The notes below the pieces were generated by a model that worked only from the letters and a program-made list of their open reading frames with translations, was not told the DNA's origin and searched no databases. A stretch of 64,000 nucleotides of DNA from Planctomycetota bacterium (GTDB taxonomy: Bacteria; Planctomycetota; Planctomycetia; Pirellulales; PNKZ01), in contig JAFEBQ010000026.1 of NCBI GenBank assembly GCA_018242585.1, positions 79,527 through 143,526 on the forward strand, read 5' to 3'. The position numbers and the translations under genes were made by a program. This document shows, one piece after another, positions 37,818-46,525 of the stretch (the stretch's first letter is position 1; each line of letters opens with the position of its first letter).

Positions 37818-40097
37818 GTGAGCGAGCAGCGACAACTCTTCGAGACCGAAGCACCGGCCTGGGAGGCCGACGACGCCGAAACCGCGCGCGTCTGCACGGT
37901 CATCTTTCCCACCGGCCCCGAAAAGCCGTTCGACTATCTGGTCCCCGAGACGTTGCGCGACGCGGTCGAAGTCGGCCGCCGCGTCCGCGTCCCCTTCGGC
38001 GCTGGCGATCGCCGCATCATGGGCTACTGCGTCGAAGTCTCCGATCGCCCCCTCGGGCGTCGCCGGTTGAAGCCGGTGCTGGAAGTTGTTGACGAGCACC
38101 GGCTCCTCACGCCTTCAATGCTCCGGCTCACGCGCTGGATGGCCGAGTATTACCTGTGCGACTGGGGAACGGTGCTCGATGCCGTCTTGCCGGCCGGCGT
38201 GCGCGACGCGGCGGGAACGCGACTGACCACCCTGCTGACCCTGGCGCCGAAGATCGACGCTAGGCTGGCCACGGCCAAGCTGCCGACCAAGCAACTGGCC
38301 GTGATTGACGTGTTGCGTGCCGCACGCGAGCCCCTCACGCCCAAGCAACTGGCCAATGCGGCTGGCTGCGCCCAAGGGCCGATCACCGCGCTGCGCCGCA
38401 AAGGGCTGATCATCTCGGAAACGCGTCGGCTGATGAGCGAGATGGACGAGCTGCCCACCGCGCCGCAGACCGACGGGCACCAGCTCAACGGCGATCAACA
38501 GCGCGGCCTCGACGCCATTCTGACCGCCTTGCGCGCCCGCGAGCACAAAACGATTCTGCTGCACGGCATCACCGGCAGCGGCAAAACCGAAGTCTACATC
38601 CGCGCCATTCAAGAAGTGGTCAGCTACGGCAAGCAAGCCATCGTGCTGGTCCCCGAAATCAGCCTCACGCCGCAAACCTGCGATCGGTTTCGCGCCCGGT
38701 TCGGTCGTGTGGCCGTCCTGCACAGCCACCTTAGCGACGCCGAACGGCACGCCCACTGGCTGCAAATCGCCCAAGGGAGCGTCCCGGTGGTCGTCGGCGC
38801 GCGGAGTGCGATCTTTGCCCCGGTGCCGCACCTGGGCATCGTCGTCTTGGACGAAGAGCACGAATCGACCTTCAAACAGGAAACCGCTCCACGCTATCAC
38901 GCCCGCGAGGTCGCGCTGCGCCGGGCAAGAGAAGATCACGTGCCACTAGTGCTCGGCTCGGCCACGCCGGCCCTGGAAAGTTGGCAACGCGCCCGCAGCG
39001 GCGAGTTCGAGCTGATCGAACTGCCGCGTCGCGTACTCGACCGCCCCTTGCCCGAGGTATTGATCGTCGACCAACGGCACGACGCCCAGCAAGGCCGCTC
39101 CGGCGCGATCAGTCGGCAATTGCAACACGCCATGCAGCGCGCCCTGGGCAGCGGCGGACAGGTGATCTTGCTGTTGAACCGGCGTGGGTTTTCGACGCAC
39201 ATCCAATGTCCGGCCTGCGGCAAGCCGATCCGCTGTCCCCATTGCGACATCGCCCTGACGCACCATCGCCACGATAACCAGGCCCGCTGCCATTACTGTG
39301 ACTATCACACCGCGCCGCCGCGCGAGTGCCCGAGCTGCGGCGGTCCCGAGATTTTTTTCGGCGGCTACGGAACCCAACGGCTCGAAGCCGACGTCCGCGC
39401 GATGTTCCGCGATTACACCTGCCAGCGGATGGACACCGACACCATGCAGCAGCCCGGCAGCCACGAACGGGCACTCGCGCGGTTCCGCTCGGGCGAGGTG
39501 CAGATTCTGCTCGGCACGCAGATGATCGCCAAGGGGCTCGACTTTCCAAACGTGACGTTGGTCGGAGTGATCAACGCCGACGTGGCGTTGCACTTGCCCG
39601 ACTTTCGCGCCGCCGAACGTACCGTGCAACTCTTGGTGCAAGTCGCCGGGCGCACCGGGCGCGGCGAGCAAGGGGGCCGGGTGATGGTGCAAACCTTGAA
39701 TCCCGATCACCCTGCCATTCGCGCGGCCGCGCGCCACGATTACGCCCGGTTTGCCGAGGCCGAACTGCGAGTGCGCCAGGAACACCACTACCCGCCGTTC
39801 GCGGCCATGGCGCGACTGGTCGCGCGCGGGCCCGCCGACGAAGTCGTGGCCGGGTTCATGGAGCACCTGACCGAACGATTGCGCGAGGCGTTCCAGGCCA
39901 TCGACTCGGGAGCGCGCATCCTGGGGCCGGCGCCAGCGCCGATCGCCAAGATTCGCGGCCTGCATCGCTTTCAGATCCAGGTGCAAAGCGCCACGCACGA
40001 GCAACTGCACGCCGGCCTGCGCGCCGCGACCGATGAACTGACGGTTCCGGACCACGTGCAATGGATCATCGACATCGACCCGCTCAACATGCTCTGA
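37818..40097 (+). CDS. priA: primosomal replication restart helicase PriA
   Basis: 759 residues, GTG start. A 3'-to-5' DNA helicase that reloads the replisome at stalled forks. The N-terminal 3'BD-like domain (VCTVIFPTGPEKPFDYLVPETL) is followed by a winged-helix part and the helicase core: Walker A HGITGSGKTEVY (about 248), DEEH Walker B in VVLDEEHESTFKQ (about 343), VLGSATPALES, and LLNRRGFSTHIQC. Two zinc ribbons of CxxC pairs (CPACGKPIRCPHC, CHYCDY, CPSCGG; about 464-510) are complete. GTQMIAKGLDFPNVTLVGV and the QVAGRTGRGEQGG motif VI are intact. Length is normal. Confidence 0.96.
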   Translation: MSEQRQLFETEAPAWEADDAETARVCTVIFPTGPEKPFDYLVPETLRDAVEVGRRVRVPFGAGDRRIMGYCVEVSDRPLGRRRLKPVLEVVDEHRLLTPSMLRLTRWMAEYYLCDWGTVLDAVLPAGVRDAAGTRLTTLLTLAPKIDARLATAKLPTKQLAVIDVLRAAREPLTPKQLANAAGCAQGPITALRRKGLIISETRRLMSEMDELPTAPQTDGHQLNGDQQRGLDAILTALRAREHKTILLHGITGSGKTEVYIRAIQEVVSYGKQAIVLVPEISLTPQTCDRFRARFGRVAVLHSHLSDAERHAHWLQIAQGSVPVVVGARSAIFAPVPHLGIVVLDEEHESTFKQETAPRYHAREVALRRAREDHVPLVLGSATPALESWQRARSGEFELIELPRRVLDRPLPEVLIVDQRHDAQQGRSGAISRQLQHAMQRALGSGGQVILLLNRRGFSTHIQCPACGKPIRCPHCDIALTHHRHDNQARCHYCDYHTAPPRECPSCGGPEIFFGGYGTQRLEADVRAMFRDYTCQRMDTDTMQQPGSHERALARFRSGEVQILLGTQMIAKGLDFPNVTLVGVINADVALHLPDFRAAERTVQLLVQVAGRTGRGEQGGRVMVQTLNPDHPAIRAAARHDYARFAEAELRVRQEHHYPPFAAMARLVARGPADEVVAGFMEHLTERLREAFQAIDSGARILGPAPAPIAKIRGLHRFQIQVQSATHEQLHAGLRAATDELTVPDHVQWIIDIDPLNML

Positions 40098-40103
40098 GGA
40101 TTA

Positions 40104-40244
40104 GCCACGGAGTCACAGAGGCACGGAGGGAATCAAATGCTTAATGCTTAATTGAAGGCAGTAGATTCAACGATTAATGCTCGCGACGTGCCTTCTCTAC
40201 CTCTCTTCTCCGTGCTTAACTCCGTGCCGCAGTGCCTCCGTGGC
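40104..40244. repeat. inverted repeat between priA and the Hsp70 gene
   Basis: The left arm GCCACGGAGTCACAGAGGCA.. (40104-40128) and its imperfect complement (40220-40244) are about 25 bases each with few mismatches. It fills the gap between two convergent genes. The CACGGAG/CTCCGTG motif is a recurrent type in planctomycete intergenic DNA. Confidence 0.7.
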
Positions 40245-40249
40245 AAGTC

Positions 40250-42046
40250 TTAAGCGTCGGCATCGTCGCGGACGCTGAACTCGAGCTTCCAGCGGTGGGG
40301 CGAGATCGTGCTGGCGCACCACAGTTCGAACACGCCCAGCTCGGTGATCCGCGAGTGAAACCGCACGGGAATGTACGGCTCGCGCAGGTCTTCGACCGCC
40401 GGCAGCGTTGCCACCAGCGAGTCGGTTTCGATCAATTCGTCGTCGCGCCAGCGCGTGAGTTGCGTGCCCGGCCGATCGTCGCGGCGCGTGGCCGAGCTGA
40501 AGAAGCGGAAGTGCGCCTGCTCGCCGACGACCAGACCAAGCTCCTCGCTCGGCACGTCGGTCTCGGTCCCTTCCTCCATGCCGAACGGCACCACGCACAG
40601 TGCGTTCAGCGGCCGCGGCGCGCCGGGAATGGCCAGACCCGCCGTCTCGACCCCCACGTAGTACGACCGCGACGTGCCGCCGCGAATACGCATCCCCCGC
40701 CCGTGTTTGGCCAGCGCGTAGTAAGCCGCTCCGCGGGCCACGGCCAGGTCCAAGTCGGCGTCCTCGTCCAGCACGCGCGGCGCCGCCCCCGCGCCGAACC
40801 AGCCGGCAAGCACGCCGCACAGCCGCTCGCGCAGTACGTTCGACTTGAACACTCCACCGTTGAATAGCAAGTGTGTCGGCCGCGCCGGCTCGTTGGCGCT
40901 GATGCCGGCGGTCGATAGGAAATCGGCCAGGTGGCGCGTGATGGCGGTGTCGGCCTCATAGGGCAGGCCCAATTGCCGGAAGCCGCTCGCGGCGCGCCGG
41001 GCTGGCTTGTCGCTCAACTGGCATTGGGGAAAAAAGCCTTCGACCAGCAACCGCGAGACATCCTCGCGCGCCACGTCGACCGAGATCGTGCCGGCGATCA
41101 GTTTGCTACTGCGACCCAAGACGCTGACGGCCTGCTTGTCCGGTCCATCTTGAGCCAGCAGCGATTCCTTGGCCGCGCGACAGGCGTGCCACAGCGATAC
41201 CGACTGCCAGGGATCAAGTTGCACTCCCTTGTCGCCAAACGCCCCGGTCAAATGATGCGCCAGGGCCAAATCCATGTTGTCGCCGCCGACCAGCAGGTGG
41301 TTGCCGACCGCGGCGCGGTGCAACACCAGCTCGCCCCCTTCTTCGAGGACGCGAATCAACGTGAAGTCGGTCGTGCCGCCGCCGGCGTCGGCCACCAGCA
41401 ACGCGTCGCCCACCTTCAGTTGCTTGCGCCAGCGATCCCCCTGTTCGGCCAGCCAGGCGTACACCGCCGCTTGCGGTTCTTCGAGCAGCGTCAGTTGCTC
41501 GGGCAGCCCGGCGGCCAGAGCCGTCTCGCGCGTCAGCTCGCGGGCCGCCGCGTCGAACGAGGCCGGCACACAGAGGACCACTTTCTGCTCGGCCAGCGGC
41601 GCGTCGGGCATCGCCGCGTGCCAGGCATCGGCTAAATGTTTCAGGTAGCGGCTCGCCGCCTCGACGGGCGACACCTTGTGTACTTCGGCCGGCGCACCGA
41701 ACGGCAATAACGGCTGACGGCGATCGAAGCGGCTTTGGCTGAGCCAGCTTTTCGCCGCCGCTACGGTGCGGGTCGGCACGTCGGCCGATTGGCGTCGCGC
41801 CAACTCGCCGACGGCGTAGTCACGCTGGGCGGCCCAGGGAACGTCGAACTTGCCCGCGGCCTGCTCGTGCTCGGCGGCCAGGTACAAAAACGACGGCAAC
41901 AGCGGCCGGGCTTCAATGGTTCCCTGCGCCACCAACTGGGGTACCGGCAAGACCTCGATCGCTGGCGCTTCACCAGCCAGCGGCGCGTAGGCCAGCACGC
42001 TGTTCGTCGTGCCCAGGTCGATACCGATCACATATTTCGCGGCCAT
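40250..42046 (-). CDS. Hsp70 family protein paired with DUF2760
   Basis: 598 residues from ATG 42046, with AAGGAG about 10 bases upstream; the in-frame extension to 42181 lies within the DUF2760 gene. The actin-like ATPase part has GIDLGTTNSVLAY (phosphate 1), VLCVPASFDAAARELTRETALAAG, LLEEPQAAVYAWL, VADAGGGTTDFTL (phosphate 2), and VGGDNMDLALAHHL. The C-terminal part (about 400-598) departs from DnaK: no substrate-binding beta-sandwich plus lid was recognised. This is a variant Hsp70 in an operon with DUF2760, an arrangement known from proteobacteria and planctomycetes. Client proteins are unknown. Confidence 0.9.
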   Translation of the reverse strand: MAAKYVIGIDLGTTNSVLAYAPLAGEAPAIEVLPVPQLVAQGTIEARPLLPSFLYLAAEHEQAAGKFDVPWAAQRDYAVGELARRQSADVPTRTVAAAKSWLSQSRFDRRQPLLPFGAPAEVHKVSPVEAASRYLKHLADAWHAAMPDAPLAEQKVVLCVPASFDAAARELTRETALAAGLPEQLTLLEEPQAAVYAWLAEQGDRWRKQLKVGDALLVADAGGGTTDFTLIRVLEEGGELVLHRAAVGNHLLVGGDNMDLALAHHLTGAFGDKGVQLDPWQSVSLWHACRAAKESLLAQDGPDKQAVSVLGRSSKLIAGTISVDVAREDVSRLLVEGFFPQCQLSDKPARRAASGFRQLGLPYEADTAITRHLADFLSTAGISANEPARPTHLLFNGGVFKSNVLRERLCGVLAGWFGAGAAPRVLDEDADLDLAVARGAAYYALAKHGRGMRIRGGTSRSYYVGVETAGLAIPGAPRPLNALCVVPFGMEEGTETDVPSEELGLVVGEQAHFRFFSSATRRDDRPGTQLTRWRDDELIETDSLVATLPAVEDLREPYIPVRFHSRITELGVFELWCASTISPHRWKLEFSVRDDADA

Positions 42047-42078
42047 GGCCGGTCGCTCCTTGCTGGTGGGTTCCGCGC

Positions 42079-42636
42079 TTAGCGCAGCTCGACTTCGGCC
42101 GGGGCGACGATCTTGGCCGAGTCGGCGCTGCCGGTGTGGGCCGGCAGTTGCACCGCCGTGGCCTGCCAGCCGTGATGGCACAGCCGGCCGGTGAACGGCG
42201 GCTGACCCGACACCGAGCCGACCAGTCGATACCGCGCGGCGTCATAGCCCGCCGGCACCGTGACATCGCTGTTCTCGGCGCCGTCGACGGCCGGGCGCAG
42301 GGCGAATATCCGCTCGATCACCCCCGCCGCGCCGCGATGGACGTCGCGCATGGCCGCGCCGATTTGCGCGTCGCTGTAGCCGCTGATGTCGTCTTTCAAG
42401 AGATCGATCAACCGCGATTCGCGCTGCAAGGCCGCCAACAGGGCCAAGGCTTCGGCCCCGGTGGCCTGGGTTGGCTTGACGCCCGACTGCGTTGGCTTGG
42501 TTGCAGCCTGAGACTGGGGCGTTGTCGCGGCCTGGGCTAGCGTATGGCCGAGCAGGCATTGCTCGACCTGCGTTGCCTTTTCAGCACTAAACAGAATGGC
42601 GAAGAACGCGCGGAACGCGAGGACAATTCGGGACAT
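42079..42636 (-). CDS. DUF2760 domain protein
   Basis: 185 residues, upstream partner of the Hsp70-like gene with a 32-bp gap. The N-terminus (SRIVLAFRAFFAILFSAEKA) is hydrophobic but short. After a Thr/Gln/Pro-rich linker (about 35-58) comes the DUF2760 core: EALALLAALQRESRLIDLLKDDISGYSDAQIGAAMRDVHRG and a C-terminal beta-rich part (ARYRLVGSVSGQPPFTGRLCHHGW). The family is known mainly for its linkage to Hsp70 homologues. It may be a cofactor or client adaptor; no activity is established. Confidence 0.88.
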   Translation of the reverse strand: MSRIVLAFRAFFAILFSAEKATQVEQCLLGHTLAQAATTPQSQAATKPTQSGVKPTQATGAEALALLAALQRESRLIDLLKDDISGYSDAQIGAAMRDVHRGAAGVIERIFALRPAVDGAENSDVTVPAGYDAARYRLVGSVSGQPPFTGRLCHHGWQATAVQLPAHTGSADSAKIVAPAEVELR

Positions 42637-42777
42637 AGAGGTTTCTGCCGGGGTCAGGGGGCAAGAGAGGTTTTTACTTCACGGGAGCATCGAGGCGTTT
42701 TCTAAGCGGATGAGCTGGCCACCATTCACGGCAACGGAAGCCGCTTCGGAACGAGTAACCAATTGCCAGCCCTGATT

Positions 42778-42851
42778 CCGTCATTCCCCCGCAGGCGGGA
42801 ATCTAGAGGGTAACCGCAACCACTAGATTCCCGCCTGCGCGGGAATGACGG
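42778..42851. repeat. 29-base REP-like inverted repeat
   Basis: The arms CCGTCATTCCCCCGCAGGCG.. (42778-42806) and complement (42823-42851) match at 28 of 29 bases around a 16-base spacer. The CCGTCATTCCCGC..GCGGGAATGACGG type is a very widespread bacterial intergenic repeat. Confidence 0.9.
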
Positions 42852-43083
42852 CTTGTTCGGGCACGCAGCGACTCGAAAGACGCTCTAAGCTGCTGAGAAC
42901 AAACTTACCCTCTCAACCCCCGAGCCGTTAGGGGGGACCGCTCTTGGGCGAGGCAGGAAGAGCGAACCGAAACGCCGCCAAGAACTTGCGCGCCGAGCGG
43001 CATTGCGCAATGGAATAGATCGAGTGCGATGGCTAATGAGAGGGAGCGACCTAACCCTCCCCGCTGCCGCCACCTGACAGGAA

Positions 43084-43100
43084 GGCGCGATCATCGCGCC
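43084..43100. promoter_or_regulatory. 17-base perfect palindrome upstream of the DUF6398 gene
   Basis: GGCGCGAT-C-ATCGCGCC, perfectly symmetrical, 314 bp before the DUF6398 gene and at the border where base composition becomes AT-richer. It may be an operator or a boundary mark; function unknown. Confidence 0.4.
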
Positions 43101-43413
43101 GGCACCTCAAGCCATCTTTTTTTACACCCAGCACTTTTAGTGTCAATCACCACTACCGGCCAACGGGCGAACACTGAAGCATTTCGCATGCTCTTCTCCC
43201 CCAACTTCGCGAATGTCTTGTTCCGGGTCATCTTCTTTTGCAGGTTCGGCTTCTTCGTCGCCGCACCGTCCCACGCCCTTTGTTGGCCATTTCGTGGTTG
43301 ATCCTTTGAAATAACGTCGCATTCACGCTGTTCGATAATCTTCTCGCGCTTCATAATCGAACACAACTACTGGTTGTCAGATCGCTTGTCGCCATTACCA
43401 AAGGGACTGAAAC

Positions 43414-44511
43414 ATGGCCAAAGATACCGACAAGAACAAGGAAGCGTTGCGAGCCGTCAAGGAGCTGCTCGATCAGTTCTGCCGTGATCATTTGAACCAC
43501 GACTATGCCATCTTGTGCGGCAAGTTGGCCGATAAATTGGCGCGCAAGCGTCCTTCGCCCCTCACGAGCGGCAAGCCGAGTAGTTGGGCGTGTGGCATTG
43601 TGCGAGAGATCGGCTTGCTCAACTTTTTGAGCGATCCGAGTCAGACGCCGCACATGAAAATGGCCGAAGTGACCAAGGCCTTTGGAGTCAGCGAAGGGAC
43701 GGCCTGCGCCAAGGCGGCCACGATCAGACGCCTCTTCAATACCAACCAGTTCGACCCCGAGTGGCTGTTGCCCAGTGTGATCGACCAGCATCCGCTCACC
43801 TGGATTCTCTCTGTCAACGGCTTTGCTATGGACATCCGAGACGCGCCTCGCGAAGCGCAAGTGGTGGCGTACGAGCAAGGCTTGATTCCCTATGTGCCCG
43901 CCGATCGACTTTCGGCCGCCATCGAGGAACTTGCTCCGAAGATTTTTGGCGGTCCCGATAATATTGGATTCGGTGACGAGACTCTCGAATCAGCGTCAAA
44001 ATCTCGCCAGGCCAAGCGAGCAAAACGAGGTGCACCCCAGGGCGATAAGCCAGCGGAAACTGGCCGCGTCTATACGCTCGCCGTTTGGCTCACGGGCGGT
44101 CCCATGACCGAAGCGTTCGTAAAGAAGAATCCGCAGGTCGAGCGGACCATCGAAATTCGCGGCGACCAGACATTGATGGACCTGCACGGAGCAATTTTCG
44201 ACGCTTTTGGCCGCGAAGACGAACATCTGTACGAGTTTCAGTTTGGCGAGGGGCCGATGGACCCGGACGGACTTCGCTACGGCGTTAACCTGGGGCCTGA
44301 CCCAATGGGGAACGATCCCACTGGTTACGTCGAAGAGACCACGCTCGATTCGCTGACGCTGGAGGTCGGCCGGCAGTTTGGCTACTGGTTCGACTTTGGT
44401 GACGACTGGTGGCACACCATCCAAGTCGAAGCAATTGGTGAGAAGGAGCCGAGCGGAGAGTACCCGCGCGTGACGAAGCGCATCGGCCGCAGCCCGCCGC
44501 AGTACGGCTAG
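43414..44511 (+). CDS. DUF6398 / plasmid pRiA4b ORF-3-like protein
   Basis: 365 residues. The N-terminal part (about 5-120) resembles DUF6398: LLDQFCRDHLNHDYAILCGKLADKLARKRPSPL, then SWACGIVREIGLLNFL, and a helix-turn-helix-like VTKAFGVSEGTACAKAATIRRL. The C-terminal half (about 215-350) matches the pRiA4b ORF-3 family: RTIEIRGDQTLMDLHGAIFDAFG, HLYEFQF, FGYWFDFGDDWWHTIQVEAI. The two occur together in other bacteria. The family was first seen on a plasmid; function unknown. Its upstream DNA is AT-richer than the rest and it sits alone beside a tRNA gene, so recent transfer is possible. An intrinsic terminator follows. Confidence 0.87.
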   Translation: MAKDTDKNKEALRAVKELLDQFCRDHLNHDYAILCGKLADKLARKRPSPLTSGKPSSWACGIVREIGLLNFLSDPSQTPHMKMAEVTKAFGVSEGTACAKAATIRRLFNTNQFDPEWLLPSVIDQHPLTWILSVNGFAMDIRDAPREAQVVAYEQGLIPYVPADRLSAAIEELAPKIFGGPDNIGFGDETLESASKSRQAKRAKRGAPQGDKPAETGRVYTLAVWLTGGPMTEAFVKKNPQVERTIEIRGDQTLMDLHGAIFDAFGREDEHLYEFQFGEGPMDPDGLRYGVNLGPDPMGNDPTGYVEETTLDSLTLEVGRQFGYWFDFGDDWWHTIQVEAIGEKEPSGEYPRVTKRIGRSPPQYG

Positions 44512-44522
44512 ATACAAAAAAA

Positions 44523-44546
44523 AGCCACCGGGGTTGGCCGGTGGCT
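44523..44546 (+). terminator. intrinsic terminator after the DUF6398 gene
   Basis: AAGCCACCGG - GGTTG - CCGGTGGCTT forms a stem of 9-10 bp about 12 bases after the stop, preceded by an A-run (44516-44523) and followed by a short T-rich stretch. The A-run makes it also usable from the other strand. Confidence 0.75.
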
Positions 44547-44676
44547 TGATTCGTTTTCAGAGAGTGGTGAGTGGAAGGGAGACCGAGTCGAGTGGGCGAT
44601 TAGCTCACTTAGTCGCTCGCTTCAATCGTGGCCTTTTGGCCTTGTCTCCTCACTACTTTCTATTCTCGACGCTCTA

Positions 44677-44697
44677 TTTTTCGGCGAAGCCGAAAAA
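44677..44697 (-). terminator. terminator of the tRNA-Ala gene
   Basis: TTTTTCGGC-GAA-GCCGAAAAA lies directly after the tRNA 3' end on the minus strand: a GC stem, tight loop and T-run, as expected for an intrinsic terminator. Confidence 0.8.
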
Positions 44698-44770
<73 letters not shown>

Positions 44771-45167
44771 GCACTTGGGCTGGGAACCGGGCCGCAGCCC
44801 GAGACCCTCGTTCTGCGACCAAAACCAACCCTGGCCGCGGCAGGCGAAATCGCCCTAACCGCTAGCCCAGTTTGGCCTTTCGGTCGCAAAAAGCCAAACT
44901 TATCAATCACTTCTCAGACTGTCAAGGACGACACCCGCCGTGGCGCACCAGCGTCCCACGACAACGCCCTCAATCTGGCCCGGCGTCGGTTCTTACGTCA
45001 CGCTGCCAGCAGCGCTCGCCCGACGACCTGGGTTGCGTCGGCGAGCGATTCTTGATAATTCGGTCCTTTTCGCCAACCGCCTTCAGCACGTTTCGACTGC
45101 TAGCGAATTAAAATCGAGCTAGCTCGTCGGCCGGCGACGAGGCCCGATCCTTGGGGAGTACGTTGCG
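44771..45167. other. 397-bp intergenic region
   Basis: Between tRNA-Ala (minus) and the flippase-domain gene (plus). It contains a GTTTGGC..GCCAAAC hairpin at 44870-44899. No coding frame was found. Promoters for both neighbours must lie here, but none could be fixed. Confidence 0.45.
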
Positions 45168-46289
45168 TTGACTTCCGCTCGCATCAAGACGTGGGCCATC
45201 GGCCTGCTCAAATACGGCGTCTCGCTCGGCATCATCGCCTATTTGATCTATGGCTCGTGGGGCGATTTGAAGCGGCTGGTCGACGAACCCAAGCACTGGG
45301 GAATGCTCGCGGCCGCCTGGGCTTGCTGCTTCTTGGGCGTGGTGCTGACAATCGTCCGCTGGCGGTTGCTGGTCCTGGCCCTCGACATGCCGTTCACCCA
45401 CCGCGATGCGTTGCGGCTGGGATTTCTTGGCTATCTGTTCAACTTTGTTTCGCTCGGCGCCGTCGGGGGCGATCTGGTCAAGGCGGTGGTTCTGGCCCGC
45501 GAGCAGCCCAAGCGCGGCTCCGAAGCGGCCGCCACGGTGATCGTCGACAGGGCGATGGGACTATATGCCTTGTTCCTGTTCGCGTCGTTCTTCATCGTTT
45601 TGTTCGGCTATTGGCAGTCGCCGCAGTCGGACATTCGTGTGATCTGTCGCGGCACGTTGATCGCCACCGCGGTCGGCACGCTGATCTTGGCCGTGCTGGC
45701 CAGTCCGGGGCCGATTCGCCGCTGGCTGGTGGCGCCGTCGCACGGTGGTCACATTGTCCGCCGGCTGATCGGTGCCTTGGGGATGTATCGCCGCAATCCG
45801 CGCGTGTTGGCCGAAGGCATGCTCTACAGTCTGGGCGTCCACGGCGCGTTTACGGTGGGGTTGTATTTCATTTCGCAAGGGCTGCCCGGCGTGGCACCGA
45901 CGCTGGCCGAGCATTTCGTGATTATTCCGCTGGCCAACGTGACGGGTGTCCTACCGTTGCCGGTCAACGGGCTCGGCGCTTTTGAAGGGGTGCTCGGGTA
46001 CCTGTACCAGCAGATTCCCACCGATGGCGCCGTGGCCGCCAGCCAAGGGCTGCTCGTGGCGTTGGTTTACCGAGTGATCACCATCTCGATCGCCGCGGTC
46101 GGCGTGGCGTTCTATCTGTCGAATCGCAATCAACTGAGCATGGCCTTGCAAGAAGGGGCCGCCAGCGAGGCGGCGGCCGAGGCGGCGTTGGAAGAAATGT
46201 CCCAGACGTCGGCGGCCAACTCGCTCGACGGGGTGAACGCGGCCTCGGGATCGATCGTCTCGAAGACGATGCAAAAGCCGGCGCGGTGA
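45168..46289 (+). CDS. LPG-synthase-like flippase-domain membrane protein
   Basis: 373 residues with a TTG start at 45168, supported by GGGGAG 9 bases upstream and immediate homology (TSARIKTWAIGLLKYGVSLGIIAYLI). A multi-spanning membrane protein of the lysylphosphatidylglycerol-synthase transmembrane / YbhN family: VVLTIVRWRLLVLAL, YLFNFVSLGAVGGDLVKAVVLAREQPKRGSEAAATVIVDRAMGLYAL, and NVTGVLPLPVNGLGAFEGVLGYLY. The cytosolic aminoacyl-transferase domain of MprF is absent. Members are thought to move lipids or glycolipids across membranes. The C-terminal tail is Ala/Glu-rich. Confidence 0.88.
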   Translation: MTSARIKTWAIGLLKYGVSLGIIAYLIYGSWGDLKRLVDEPKHWGMLAAAWACCFLGVVLTIVRWRLLVLALDMPFTHRDALRLGFLGYLFNFVSLGAVGGDLVKAVVLAREQPKRGSEAAATVIVDRAMGLYALFLFASFFIVLFGYWQSPQSDIRVICRGTLIATAVGTLILAVLASPGPIRRWLVAPSHGGHIVRRLIGALGMYRRNPRVLAEGMLYSLGVHGAFTVGLYFISQGLPGVAPTLAEHFVIIPLANVTGVLPLPVNGLGAFEGVLGYLYQQIPTDGAVAASQGLLVALVYRVITISIAAVGVAFYLSNRNQLSMALQEGAASEAAAEAALEEMSQTSAANSLDGVNAASGSIVSKTMQKPAR

Positions 46290-46305
46290 ATCTCTTTGTG
46301 CGCTC

Positions 46306-46416
46306 GGGTGGCCCGGACAACTTGCTTGTCCGGGTGGCGCAGCCGCAAGAGAGATCGAGGTAGTGATCCATTCCCCTCTTGTCGCTGTGCGACACCGACA
46401 ACAAGTTGTCGGTGCT
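46306..46416. repeat. pair of related hairpins before nadC
   Basis: CCCGGACAA-CTTGC-TTGTCCGGG (46312-46334) and CACCGACAA-CAAG-TTGTCGGTG (46393-46414) share the GACAA/TTGTC core and lie between the flippase gene and nadC. They look like two members of one repeat family. Confidence 0.7.
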
Positions 46417-46525
46417 ACCCTTTGAAGTCTCACCCGCGTCTGACGACTTCGGCGACTGCTTGATTCGCCGCCCAGGCTCGGGTGATAATCACGGACGCTT
46501 CCACGTTGGACCCTGGCAAAGTGTC

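Larger units (their letters stand above)
42637..43413. other. 777-bp gene-free region
   Basis: Between the DUF2760 gene (minus) and the DUF6398 gene (plus). It holds a 29-base inverted repeat (42778-42851), a 17-base perfect palindrome (43084-43100) and a clearly more AT-rich tract (about 43105-43390) before the DUF6398 gene. No frame here looks protein-coding. Confidence 0.55.

Noticed and set aside
38946-40061. 371-codon minus-strand frame opposite priA
   Set aside because: Shadow of the priA helicase domain; no motif or ribosome site of its own.
43029-43301. Small open frame before the DUF6398 gene
   Set aside because: No ribosome site, no homology, and it runs across palindromic and AT-rich intergenic DNA.
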